Shown here piece after piece: positions 14,375 through 27,600 of a stretch of DNA of 64,000 nt. The DNA comes from Gymnogyps californianus (Eukaryota > Chordata > Aves > Accipitriformes > Cathartidae). The stretch spans positions 27,931,001-27,995,000 of the forward strand of contig NC_059478.1 of NCBI RefSeq assembly GCF_018139145.2, in the 5' to 3' direction. A model generated the notes under the pieces. That model ran no database searches and was not told the origin of the DNA. It was given only the letters and a program-made list of their open reading frames with translations. Made by a program: the position numbers and the translations under genes. Within the stretch, counting starts at the first letter, position 1; every line of letters starts with the position of its first letter.

Positions 14375-17300
14375 GAAAATCAGGTCCAACAGTCAGCTGC
14401 AGAAATGAAGGAGAGGTGACCAGGGAAAAGCTATCCAGCAGAATAACCAGCCAACATGAGACCTATGGATTTTTAGATTTATTCCCACCAGATCAGGTAT
14501 CTTTTCAATCATCTCATCTTTAATGGATTCAGACCATCTGTTACTGTGGCCTCAGTTATTGCCTTCTCCTAACCACAAATTTATTTTTTTTAAAGTGTCT
14601 AAAAGCTCTGATGATGAAAGGCTTCATCTAATATCGATTTGCTGGATGAAGGTTCCCCCACACAAGCACACCCCAAGTCCCAAATCAACGCAGAGAGGTG
14701 GCTGTGGGAGCTGCATTTCCTCCACTTTTTCTATTGTTGGTTTCTTCCCCTTATCTGTGCTGCTGGGAGAAATATCTTTTGGAATATTTTCACATTTCTA
14801 TTGTGAGAAACCTCTGCTGGTGTGCTTGGGTGGGGGATCTTGTTTTATTTTTGTTTGTTTGCTTTCTTTAAAAAAAGGCCATCTGCCTAAACTTCTCCTT
14901 ACACTCTCTTCCACTTAGATTTACACTGGAGAAACTCAATTATAAGAAATACAATAAATATTTATTGAACTGGTGAAAGCAATAGCATATGCTGAACACG
15001 CTCTGTTTTCCTGGATATTTTTTTTCCCTCTGCATCAACCCCTTGTTCTGTCAGAATTGTTTTCATGTTAGTATTAGTCAGTCACTCCCCATGTGTCAGT
15101 AAATGCAAAACATGCCTGCTGTGAGACAGAGAGCGCGGGTGCCACTTTGCAGTTCCTCGGGATGCGAGCTGGCACAAAGACAAAGCACACACAAAGGATG
15201 ACAGGCACCACAGCCTGCTTTTCCAAACAGACTGTGGAAATTATAATACCTTGGGAACAGGGTTGGGGTCGGGGGGAGCAAGCACATAGACTTCAAGAAG
15301 CTGAAATTCAGCCGGAGTAGGGAAGGGTTCCTTGGCAGAAAGCAGACCTGCGCAGCACAGCTGCGCAAGGAAAGCAACATCTGCGCGTGGGGTCAGATAT
15401 TACAACCTGGTAGCAGAGCCTATTAAGTGGCCATCTGTAGATGGTTTGCTTATTTACAGGCATTTCAATAGTACAGCTCATCATTACCTAATAAATATTA
15501 ACAAACTTGGCCATATTATGCTGCTGTAAAGGAGGTGGGTTTTCATTCCCTTTCCAGCCTATAAAAAGCATTAACTCTGGATGCCTCCACTTTTAGGAGC
15601 TAGGCACTGGTTTGACTGGAAGTATCCCTCTCTGGCTAAGGACTAGCCTAGACCTAGAGGGGGATTTGGCTCAGGCCACCTTCTGTGTGGTACTGGCCAA
15701 ATCACACAGGATCCAACCTCCAGAGCACTCGGGCATTGCTCAGCACTGCTGAGCTGGCTGCTGGCGAGCAGAGCTTCAAGCCCTCTGCTAAGCCTAAGGA
15801 CCAGGTCCAGCCCCATGCACAGTCAGTGCAAGCACTGGAAGAACAATCAGCTCAAAATCATCTCAGGGGAATCAAGCCAGGCATCCAAAATGAGGAGCAT
15901 GGACCTATATGATATGATCTCACATCATACAGAAAGACCGTGGTACAGTCCAGAAATTAGCTCAGCCTTTCAGCTTGCAGTATAGTGCCACAGCCAGAAG
16001 AAATTATAGGACAGGAAATTATTGTTGACTGGATCCATCATTATTCTTTTACCATCTGTTACCTTCAGGTTAGTGTTTTTCATAGCTTATACTGGTTTTC
16101 AGCATTGCATCCAATTTTTACTGACCAGAAGCTGAAAAAAAAAAAAAATAAGCTCAGATCTTGATCAGGAGTTCACCTTCAATTCCCAGGGAAGATTTCT
16201 GTCATGAAAAATGCTACAGAATCATTAATGAGCAGTTGTAGTGGAGACCTCTGTTTAATCTCCCATCCATCAGATTGCACCTTTGGCACTGCAATGACCC
16301 AGGCTTCCCACAACACCTGGCACTTACACAGTGCTTCACCTTCTCTAAGTATTTAATTGGCATAATAGATTAGCGTTTATAGATTAGCTGACTCAGAAGG
16401 AGACCACCACATTCCAGGTTTCTGGTGTCCCCTTCTTTCAGCACATAGCCTTTAGTTGGTGGATAGGAAGCAGCTAATTAACCTCTTGGTGTCCAGAATT
16501 TTACAGGTTGCTGTGATAGGTCATAGGCAGTGGGCTAGGAATACTCCCACAGATGTGCATAATGGTTAAGACAGTCAGCATCTCCTAACCCTCCTTTATA
16601 TCATCACTAGATATGAAATTGCATCACCTTCCACTTGCCATGGGCAAAGAGCACACACCTGGGCTGATACTGAGGTTCGGGTGGTGTGTAATACCTGATC
16701 ACAGCCTTCAGCAGGCATCTCTAGTAGACTGAACTCTACATGACACTGTGATCATCAGTGGCATTATCATGGTCATTTGGTGGGGTTTCAGAATAAATAT
16801 ATACTCAACCACTGAGCCTTCTAATGTATTTGTCGACATTCATGCACACCCATCCACCCACTATGCAGCACATACGTTCACACAGATACTGCCCTTTATA
16901 GAATCAGAACCAATTCACAGGTTTACTTTGTACGCAAGATTGGGTATCTTCCCAGCAGAAACACCTTAGCCCAGGCTAAAGTTATGACTCATTTGGTGGT
17001 GTAGGGAATTAGGAGCCACCAAGTGACATTCACAGGGGTGCTGGAAAGGAGACTCACAACAGTCTCTTCCAACTGTTAAATAAATAACCTCAACAGTAAC
17101 CATCCTCCATTTCTACAAATAATATCAAAGAAACAGTGTCTAGCTGCTTATTTAAACTTGTATTACTCAACATTTTCTTTCTACCAGACACCCCGTTCCT
17201 CTGGGAGCACTGCTTCCCCCCACCCCCTGAGCCTGGCTCAGGCCCCCAGACTTGAACACATCAAGAGACTTGGGTGCTTGAAGGGAGACATGCTAAGATC

Positions 17301-20300
17301 TTGGAGTCAGGTCCTTACTCCCTCCCATTTATTAAACAAACTCCCCCAGTAAACAATTATGGAAGTTTTCCAAAGCCCCAAACCACTGAAATCGATGTGT
17401 CCCATGCCACTAGGCAGTCTGGCACTTGGAACATGACCCCCGTTAAAGGCAGATGTGTACAGGTACTTGTGCGTAGGCACCACCAGGAAGCAAAGAAAAG
17501 CTATTTTAAATGTCTGGGCTTCCCTCTTCTCAAAGCATACCAGTGCCCTCACTTCAGTCAATGAACACTGTTCTTAAAGGATAACCACCAGCTTAAGAGA
17601 AGGCTTAGCAAGCACAAATGCTGCCTGTAACAAAACACTTCTGGACAGAAATAATATTCTTCGACACCTTCTTTGGCTAGGATTTAATAAGTGTGAAATC
17701 AATGTTATAATCAAATGTAATACTCATTTCCTACAATAATCCTCTGACACAGCACTTGCTATTTCAGCTGATTAGAAGCATTGCTCAAATAATAGAAATT
17801 CCCGATCCCAGGAGTCCAAGGCAAGTTTTTTTATTTTACCCTAAGGCAGTTAATTCCCTTCATCCTAAATGTTTACAAGTGGAAAAACACTTGTAGGAAT
17901 TCTTCTGTTGCCATCAACTTAAACATTCTGTTCTCCCAGCGGTGGATAAATAGTGAATGATTAAACTTTTGATGCCTAAACACCGATGTGTTTGGGATTA
18001 ACAGCCAAACCTGTGCTCTTAAGGTCTCTTTTTTATTTTATTTTTCATATTTCAATAGGCAGGAGCAGAGAGGGAATCTCAGAATGCAAGACTCAGCGAG
18101 GGAATGCAGGAAAGACCTCAGGCAAGAGTGATGGGATGCTGCCAGTCCTAGGTGAGTTCTACAGGTGGGAAACGTCTGTCTTCAAAAGACTCACTGTCAG
18201 ACAAGATAGTTTTCAATAACAAGATGAAACTGATGGGAGGTTTTCTGTCTGCATTTCTGCCTGCTTTTGGCAGAGTAGACCTGTGTGTGCATGAAGGAGT
18301 TATGACTTGACAGCAAGTTGTAAAGCTTTCCCTTCTTATCAAGGCAGAGCAGCTGAGACAGCCTCTTCTATAGTTGGCTTTTTAATTGAAAGATTAGAAG
18401 TTCTCTTATGCAGTTTGCATGAGACATAGCATTTCAGAAAAGTCCCCCAGAGTCCAGGTGTTTTGATACTCTGATAACCCCAGGGATGGAACTGGTGGGG
18501 GTCAGTAACACGGGGAGAGGACAAGCTGGGGTCTCTCACCACCAGGTCAACATGTGCCAATAAAGAGTTTGATCAAGCACCCCCATTACAATTAGGTGCA
18601 CTTCAAGCTTGGTGGTAGGAGGCTACACAAATACCTCAATAATAGAAAGTTCTTCCAGAGACACATCCTCATCTTCATTTCCCAGGTGGCTCATGCTTTC
18701 TGGTGCCAATGCAGCGGGACCAGCTCGCAAGTGTGCAGAGCAAGAGCACAGATGAAAGCAGCCAAGCCCTGGGGAGAAGTTTTAAGGAGGCAGCCAGCTG
18801 CATCTACTGGTGAGAACTGAAGTTACTGCCTGGAGAAGGGGATTGACTTGACCCAGGAGAGAGTGGAGAGGACAAGTTGCCAGCAGCATTAGAGGGACTT
18901 TGATCATGCAGTTCGAGCTCCTATTTAGGCCATCAAATTTCATTCATTTAACCTATCTTTGACTCATGTAATCCCCCAGGGAAACAGAGAACACTCCAGC
19001 ACTGCTGCCCAGTGGAAAAGAGCCAGGAGACAGTTTTAACATCTCCCAGCAGAACAACAGAGGCAGAGGAGCTTCATCCAGCTGCATCCCCCTCTCAGCT
19101 CAACTGTTCCTGGCATACCACGGCTGCCCCATGTCCTGGCAGGGAGCAGCTGGGAAACTCAGCTGGTAGCGGGATGCAGGGACATGCACTCAGCCCCACA
19201 TAGGTACAACATGTCTTTTTAGTCATTTCAATGTCACAGAAAATACCCAGCCCTTCACAGGCTGATTTGCCAGGAATAATTTTCAATCACTTCAAAAATG
19301 GGGAATGCAAAAATCCAGGCCATAAAATCCTGACTTCTACACTACATAGCAGAGAACAGAGGCGACTGCCAACACACTGGAAAACAGGAACCAACAATAA
19401 ACACCTTCACAAGAGATGGTCCCTGTCAAAATAAACGGATGCACATTTCCACTTATTATTGCACTGCCATACACAGCCCAAGACTTATTTCCAGACTCAA
19501 ATGGTTCATTATTAAGGAGAAGAAAGAAAGAAAATGAAGATAGTGTCACTAAGGGAGAGCACCTTGTGTGAACATCCTCTGCTTCATGTTTTAACACTTG
19601 GGGGAATAACACAAACCCAGCCCCCTGGGGCAGCTCAGCGATCCCTGGTACTGCTGCACGTGGAGACACAATTACTTTAAATAAGGCAAACTTTGTTTTA
19701 TTCAACCTAGCTGAAATGAAACTCCATTTAAATGGGAGGATGTGGATTTTTTCAGCTGATAATCTAGTTCTGTTTTGTTTGAATCAGGCTTTAAAAAAAA
19801 CAAAAAACAGACAAAGAAAAGGAAATTCTCCTCCCTTTAAGCCTTGCAAAACTCATCCATCACCCATCTGTCCACCTTGCACCTCATTATTTATTATTCA
19901 AGACTCAACAAGCTAGCATGCCAGTTAAGATTTTCCCTGAAGATAGCTGGCATCTAGACAGACAGCAACTGCTATCAAAATGTTTCTTTTTGATTTCTCT
20001 GCCCTCCCTCACTCCATCCCTTGTGGTGGGAATAAATACAAAACCTTTAAAGTAAATAAAACACTTTTTAATGAACCAGCAAAAGCAAGAGAAAAACAAA
20101 ACAAAACAGAAGTCTGTTTTCTTTAGTTAGACTTTCAGTGCTCTGTTAAATCACCCTCCTCATGGTCCCTTTCATCCACCTGAGTTCTCACCCATAAGAG
20201 AAAATCTGGTCTCAGACACATGCAGGCTTCTGGATACAAGACGCATCTGTTGTTCAAACCACAGGTCCAAAGCATAACTACAGCCATGATGCATCTTTTC

Positions 20301-23300
20301 CAGGCATCCCTCTAATGAGATGATTTACTTTAGTGGATGCTGGAAAAGCAGCTACCATAACTCAGAAACCTCCTCTCAGCTGTTTGTTGTAGCAGCAGGG
20401 AAGCCGAAGCCACCAGCAGCACTGCCAGGGCTGGGTCCGTCCCAGCCACACACAGACACCACGCTCCTGCGGGCACAGCGAAAGCCTGAAGGTCAGTGTG
20501 AATGCAGCCTACGTGCACCGGGAACTACCTGCAGGTCTCCTTAACCCTCAGAGGATATTCCCCAAAGTGGTATTGCTTTATGGCTAGAATATGCTGGCAG
20601 CCTCCAGTCAGTTTGCCTCTGCAAATAGGTACTCCAGCAAGAATTCCCCTGGTTTGCATTACACTGCATGCAACAGCGTTGCCCAGAGGCATCTGTCCCA
20701 GTCGGGTCTCCAACGGGCCACGGGCCAGCCGTGCTGCTCCTCCTTTGCTCAGGTGTCACTGCGCACGGGCTGCCCGCACAGACGATGCTTGGCTTTCAGG
20801 TCAACTGACTCTGCCATGCATTTGAACCATATTCAACAGTATCTAGCCCTGGATTTGAATTCTCACCGCCCAATGCACTAAAAGATAAACACACAGCTGC
20901 AGCTTACACCTCCTCCTCTATTTCAGGATTTGCAGAATAATTTAGCAGCGAGCACCACTCCCGGCCTGAGGGTTACGAGCCCCACAGGGCAGCCCAACAT
21001 GGAGCCACGCACTGGCCCACGTTAAAACATATGCCTTAAAGAAGAAAATACAGCCCCAGATACCTTTGAAAATAAGGCCTTTCCCCCCACTCTCACAGAC
21101 CATGAACAACCTTGTGGCAAAGATGGAACAGGGTAAATGAAGTGCCTTCCCCTCCACAATAACACCTTCCTATTTTTGTATCTTGCATCAAATAACATCC
21201 TCCTTTATAACACTCACAGCCAGAATATTTATCAGGAAAAACATAAGACAGAAAAGGTGAGATTTTTTTTTCCTCTCTTATCTCAAAGTTTCCTGCCTGT
21301 CAGAGTTTCACACATTGGCTGATGTGTCTTTCATGTAATACATAAATATAATTTATGGAGGAATGTACCTGCGAGTGCGTGTGTTAGGGGGCTCTATCTT
21401 GTGCACGCATACAGGCACCTCTGGGGGCAAACAGCTTACACAGAGGCTATGTGAATAGTTAGATTTGATGAGTATGAGGGAAAGCTCGGTTAGTTTTCTC
21501 AGACTGGTACTTTCCCAGAGCCGGGCTCACAGTGCTCAGGCAGAGAGCAGACAATTTGGGAAGGAACCACACAACTGTGTGACATGAATTGGGCTTTGGT
21601 ACACAGGCTTATGCAAGTGATGCATGGCGTTTGCCACCCTCAGCTACAGCTGAGAAGCTTCAAGCACAACATAGTCCTGGCATCTCCAGGTCAGTCACAT
21701 GTATCTCCAGTGCCAAAAGGGATACAGAACCATGGCAAAAATCTGTAAATGCAAATACATTTATCATCCATTCACCAGAAGGACTCTGTCACTAGTGTGG
21801 GTGTCACAGCATCCACCAAAAAAAAAATAATCAGAGACTCTGCTAATGTTTTAGAAAAGACTGCATTGGAGTTTTGGGGGGTTGGGGTTTTTTTGTTTTT
21901 TAAAATATCCATTCCTCCACCTCCAAAATGTCTCATTTTTTGTATTGCAGTAACTTACATTAGTAGTCTAATGTCTTTCATTCCCCAAATTCATTATGAT
22001 CATTAAGGTTTAAAGCCCACTCAGCAGTAAACCAAGACAAGGAGTAAATGATTTCTCTCTGGTTGTGCTGCAAGGGGGAGAAGCCCTGGACACCCAACAG
22101 GGGCATCACACCCACTGGTGCACACACAGCTGTATCAGACCTTGGTAACGGAGAGCTGCATCTTCTTCAGCCTCCCTGGCTGAAGCATCATGTCACCTAT
22201 CATATCAAGTTACTGAAAATGCTAAAAAAGATGTCATACAAACAGTGCTTAGCTTCACCCACACAACCCAAAGCACAGTGTTCTGGTAGGGAAATGGTCT
22301 TTTCAAATATCTTGTCTCTAGAAACAGCAGCATAGTCTAAAATGTCAGTTATTTCATAAATATAAAGTAGCAAGACTTGCAGTTCTCCCTGGGTTTTTTT
22401 AGGAATCTGCTTTACTCCTTTAGCTGCTTACTCATTTGCACTTACCTTTTAGTCTGATCATGTAAAAGGTTTTGGAACAAGTACAGAGGAAGAATAAAAA
22501 CATAATGGTTTCTCGCTGCTCGAGGGCATAACTCTAATTAAAAAGAACATTTTTACTTTTAGCACCCAGACTTCTCTCTGCAAAATCTGAACTTTGACAT
22601 TTTCAAACTGAGATTTAAAACAAGAAAATAATTCTCAGTGCCATGATGAAGGACTGCCTGCCTTGTACAATGGAAAAGGGGAGGGGTGAGGGAGAAAGAG
22701 GTTCAAGGCTAATAGACTTATCAGGGAATTTGAGTTAGGAAAATGCAGATTTGTTCACCAGCAAGACCCCAGCTCGCATTCACACATCAGCACTGCGGTA
22801 GCAGTTCTGAGCAATGCCGGAGTCCCTGCAAATATCTGTATGATGCGCTGCTCTGCTTAAATGAGTATGTGCACTAATACACATGCACTGAGCAGAGTAT
22901 ATGCACATATACATTGATCTGATGCGAACTGCCATGCACCAGCACACATTATGCCCTGGTTGAGTCCATACTGCTGCATGGGAGTGAAGGGGCTTGTGGT
23001 CAAACGCACTCTCTGGCGGTGGCATCAGACACCCATCCCTCTGCCATGTGCCATGCCGCTCAATCTGGTTTCACTGCCATGCAGTGCATTAAGTTATACA
23101 TGTGAACTCCTCTACAGGCAACGTAGACATCTCTGATCCCATCCCACATGGCCACACACTACAGTTATCAGGCACAAAGTGATCGGTGCTACACATGAAC
23201 CCTCTGATCGTGGACACACCTCTACATGCTCCTACTTTCAAACACAAGTAACACCCCAAGTAAGTTTTACCTGCCAATGTACCCTGCAGCATTAACACTG

Positions 23301-24043
23301 GTCAGTGTCTGTACACCCAGAGATTTCTCCTGGCTCACTTCAGAAAGCCCCCTCTGAGTAAGAGCAGATGGAGACCTGACAGGTAAATCCCCAGGGATAT
23401 ACTCATGGCCAGGCCAGTCTTTATGAAGTGCCTTGTCCTTGCTCCATCTCCAGAGGCAGCTGCTCATCCCAGACTCAAACCAACAGCTACAGATCATGCT
23501 CCCTCTAACACATAAACTTACATAAGCAGATCAGGCATATAGATACACAAATATATATACATACATATACAGCAATCTCCCAGAACTTCAGGGCAGGCTT
23601 GCCCAGTGCTACTCTGGGCACTAGCTATTTCGTAGTGCCTCCTTCCCCAATACAGTAAAACTTCCCAAAATAATTCCATTAGGCTTAGCTACTCCTCCCA
23701 ACTCCAACACAAGCAACTGTAGGCCAGAGCTGCTCTCTTAAAAGCTCTCCTAGGTGCCCTTAGCTATATAAAGCAACAGAGCACCTTTGCAGAGAAAAAT
23801 CAGGAAGTTTGTAGCCAAGGCTGCCTTCCTCCACGCATGCTGGAGGATGACCCTTATTGCTGTGGAAAGAGATTACTTTAGAAATTAGATGTGAACATTA
23901 CTTAGCAAGAGTCCTACACCACTGTTCCACAAGTCACTTTTGACAAACCACATTCACACATACCTGCAGAGTCAAGCACGTTTAAACCACCATTTCTACA
24001 ACCAGAAGATTTTGCAGAAACCCCAGGGCCCATATCAAACCAC

Positions 24044-24048
24044 TGGGG
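24044..24048 (+). repeat. Target-site duplication, left copy (TGGGG)
   Basis: The 5 bases before the solo LTR match the 5 bases after it (24605-24609). This fixes the ends of the insertion and shows integrase-mediated insertion with a 5-bp stagger. Confidence 0.85.
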
Positions 24049-24297
24049 TGTCCTGGTTTCAGCTGGGATAGAGTTAACTCTCTTCTCCGTAGCTGGTACA
24101 GTGCTGGGTTTTGGATTTAGTGTGAAAATACTGTTGATAACACTCCAATGTTTTAGTTGTTGCTAAGTAGTGCTTACCTTAAACCAAGGACTTTTGAGTT
24201 TCCCATACTCTGCCAGCAAGCAGGTATGCAAGAAGCTGGGAGGGAGCAGAGCCGGGGCAGCTGATCTTAACTAGCCAACATGGAACGTCATGCCCAG

Positions 24298-24304
24298 TAT
24301 ATAA
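24298..24304 (+). promoter_or_regulatory. TATA box of the solo LTR
   Basis: TATATAA at the same place, within a conserved block, as the TATA boxes of the provirus LTRs. It predicts a plus-strand transcription start about 25-30 bases downstream, reading toward higher coordinates. Activity is an inference. Confidence 0.6.
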
Positions 24305-24477
24305 GCAGGGGGGAGTTGGCCAGGAGGGGTGGATCTTGGCTCTTGCATTGGTCAGTGGGTGGTGAGCAATTGCATTGTGCATCACTTGTCTTTTCTTTTT
24401 TTGTTGTTGTTGTTGTTGTATTCTTTTTCATTACAATTATTATTAGTTAGCGGTGTATTTTTATTTTTACTTTAGTT

Positions 24478-24483
24478 ATTAAA
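24478..24483 (+). terminator. Polyadenylation signal ATTAAA in the solo LTR
   Basis: ATTAAA lies at the position matching the ATTAAA signal in the provirus LTRs. It is the expected 3' processing signal at the R/U5 border of this LTR family. Confidence 0.55.
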
Positions 24484-24604
24484 CTGTTCTTATCTCAACC
24501 CATGAGTTTTACTTTTTTCCTTTCCTCCTCCCCACCCCACTGGGAGGGAGGAGGGGGAAGCAGCTGTGTGCTGCTCAGTTGCTGGCTGGGGTTAAACCAT
24601 GACA

Positions 24605-24609
24605 TGGGG
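24605..24609 (+). repeat. Target-site duplication, right copy (TGGGG)
   Basis: Exact copy of the 5 bases at 24044-24048, directly after the terminal CA of the solo LTR. Confidence 0.85.
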
Positions 24610-27600
24610 TCAGAGTTCCTTGCTGGCAGAGGGGTTACAGAGATGTCTCTGGTTACAGGGCAATGTCCCACATTAGCAGCTGCTAACCAACAAATAGTCA
24701 AATTTTCTTCTTAAGAAACTGTACAACTTAACAGTTAGAAAGACCATGCAGATGACACTGTATTTCAGCTGCAAAGACATCCCCCACCAGATAACCTCTT
24801 TTTCCTGTTTTGACCTTACTTGAGGGACACAGCCTTCAGCTACCCCTTTAAGTCATTGAGTAAATTGGCAGAGCAAAATGAAAATCAGCAACACATGCTG
24901 CTAAGGAGTCACAGGTGTGGCAAACTAACACCTTATTTCCTGCATATTTTTTGCTTAGAGCCCCCTTTACTCTTGTGATATATCAACTATACAATTTTTA
25001 AAAATTTTAAAAATGTGTATTTTATAATCCGCTTCTTATAATCAGCTAAAAAGCATTCACTCTTGGATTAGGAGTGGGAAAAATAAGGAAAAGTATAGAA
25101 CCACAACCTCAGAAGACAAAAATCAATAGACACAAGATCAAGAGATAAACAAATGAAAATTTTTGGGTCTGGAATCAACAGTCATTGAAAACAGCAATTT
25201 GGAAAGGTGCATTACAATTAGAAAATTGGTAGCAATATAAAATTAACACATACTACTCTATTTTAACTTCAACAGATTACACACCATAGTTGGTTTCTTC
25301 TTGTAACAGGAGTAATTCAATTGTTATCACCTCCAACCAATATTAGTATTAATTTTATTTTAAACATCAATATAGAGGAAACATTTACTAACAGCAAATC
25401 AAAAATCACATATGTATGGATTTCCATGTTGAAAATCAGTTCATCAGCTAATGTGAAGAAATGACTAAATTATTTCAGTAGTTCCTATCCAGCACATATT
25501 CCTTTACAATGCACTTGTAGCTGTGCCTAATGTGACAGAGATGGAGTATTTTACAAGCGAAAAATATGCACACCAATGGGACAGGCTACCCACCACACTG
25601 CCCCTGTAGGAAAGGAGATTCTCCATAACTCAGCATTAACCTGACTGGCAGAAGCACCGAGCTTGCAATGCAGAGAGCTAATGAGTAGCTATCAGAACAG
25701 CACGTGTTGCCCATAGAAACATTTGTACAAGGAGCATCCTTGTGATAGGACATGCTGGAGAACTCAGAAGCAGCTGGAGGATGATTTCTTTTTGATTTGG
25801 AGTCCTCATCCTGTATAACAACTTTAACTAGCTTCTGGATGATTGACCAGCTTCATCCATCAGATGCTTCAAAGAAAAATAAAGCCACTCTGGAATTGTC
25901 ACTATAGGCAGATTTTTTTCCCCTTTGCTTATTTGCCTACAGGAGAGGAAATACTTTTCTTCAGTCTTCATTTGTAACGGCAAAAATGCATGCACACATG
26001 GATGTTTGCAAAGGAAAGGTCAGCAGGCAAAAAAAAAAAAGCAAGACTTGGCCAGCTTAGAAACCTTGAAAAGAACTGGACATGGACAAAAGACAGCTGC
26101 CCTACAGAACTACAGGCCCCAGACTTTCACACAGTAGCGAAGGGAGAGAGGATACATGGACCATCCTCTCCATCAGTGATGGGGTGGTTCAGCTGGTTTG
26201 AGAATTTCTGTCAAAACCAGAATTTTGCAATCATTGTCCCCAAGGAAAGTGAAAGGGAAACAACCTTCTTTTCTGCTGGGGTTTAGTTTAGTTGGGGTTT
26301 TAATTCTCTCTAGCAGTTATGTCTGAATGCGAACAGAGGCTGTGAAACTCACCCACCATGCTAGCACACACAGAGGCTTTTTTCAAATCATTTAAGAGTG
26401 ATTCAGAGACTTGAAAAAAGCCCCAAACCTCAAGTAATTGTTTGCAACTAAGATATGGTCCAGTTTCAGTTATTCCACTGATTGGTCTTTAAGTGATAGA
26501 TTTTCAAAAGAACCTAATAAAGAAAAGTGTCCGGTTCCCATTAAAATGTAATGGGATTGATACCTAATCTGTTTAGGCTCCCCTGAAAAATCCAGTTTAA
26601 ATTAATCTGTGGAGAAGCTTCGCACTTTCGAGACTACGAGTTAGCAGAATTGACTCTTACGCTGTATAAATCTGATGAGTGCTAAATAAGATGCTCCTAA
26701 AGCATCTGTCCATATGTCTCTGTCCTGGACAACACCATCCGTTCTAATCCAGTCCTGGACCTGGGCAACAGAAATACCCTAATTTCCACTAACCATATGT
26801 TAGCTTTGCCATATGGAAAAAATGTGCAGTAATGAGAGTGGTCACAGAGCCAGATTCCTTTCCACATGTGATCTAGAGTAAGACAGAATTAAACCCAGGT
26901 CTCTCCAGAGGAGAAAGCCGGGTACAGCCCATGTATGTCCCTGCAGGGAGAGCCCAAGTTGCCTAGCAAACACATTGTAAAAAACTCTCACACATCTTCT
27001 TCAATAGGATGAATTCTCTGCATAATTGTTTTATAGTATTGTACCCCGATACGAAAGCCTGGTTGTCTGCCATGGGTACTAAGACTTCAAACTGTGAGTG
27101 AAAACCTGAATTATTTGGTATTACTGAGAATGCCATTCTTACAGAAATTCAGCAGTGTCTTGATGGGATTTTATCAGCATTTCAGCAAAAAGGATGTATC
27201 ATTTATGCAAAAAAATAAATCATGGTTATGAATTTATGTCCTTTCAATGTTAAGATGCTGCTAATAGGCATGCTGCAATCTGAAAGAAGTGATGCAGGTG
27301 ACACAGCTGGGGAAACAGTGAATATTTGCCCATCTTTGCCCAACAGAACATGGGTTTAAGTCACAGGCAAGAATCTAGCGATTGCAATGTACTCCCTCAC
27401 CTACTTATTTCCCTGCAGACTGAAAGCTCTGCAATCAAGGGAAAAAAATAGAAATCTGGGGAAAAGACTTGGTAGGTCCCCAGTTATTCAGCTCAACTAT
27501 CCATCCCCACTGTTTCACCTCATCGGTCTGTGGAAATGATTATTCCAGGTCAAGAACAAGTCCAGAGGACACCTCCTTTGACCTGAAAACAGCTTTTTAC

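Larger units (their letters stand above)
1..24043. other. Non-coding unique DNA, no gene supported
   Basis: Open frames here are short, mutually overlapping on both strands, and none shows a recognisable domain or family motif. I saw no tRNA, rRNA, CR1-type 3' end or LTR. Homopolymer A tracts occur at 1184-1208, 1760-1774, 14359-14374 and about 16135-16148. The longest open frame (10,900-11,481 plus, 193 codons) has no recognisable motif. Stretches at about 13,910-14,060 and 15,420-15,540 are AT-rich, non-repetitive and rich in TAAT-type words, so they are candidates for conserved non-coding sequence. The whole stretch is best read as intergenic or intronic. Confidence 0.6.
24049..24604 (+). 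mobile_element. Solo LTR, ERV-L-like, plus strand
   Basis: A 556-bp solo LTR that begins TGTCCTGG and ends CATGACA, with 5-bp TGGGG duplications on both sides. It is clearly homologous to the LTRs of the full provirus at 45.7-52.9 kb but in the opposite orientation. Shared blocks include the TTGTTGCTAAGTAGTG segment, the CATGCCCAGTATATAA core promoter, the GTGGTGAGCAATTGCATTG segment and a TATTAAACTG polyadenylation region. The R/U5 part contains a short TTG microsatellite near 24,400-24,418. Many substitutions and small indels separate it from the provirus LTR, so it belongs to an older or different subfamily. No primer binding site or internal sequence follows it, so the rest of that provirus was lost by LTR-LTR recombination. 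Confidence 0.93.

Noticed and set aside
16280..16380. Possible MIR/L3-like words (CAGTGCTTCACCTTCTCTAAG)
   Set aside because: Only one short block fits, and the expected following blocks are absent.
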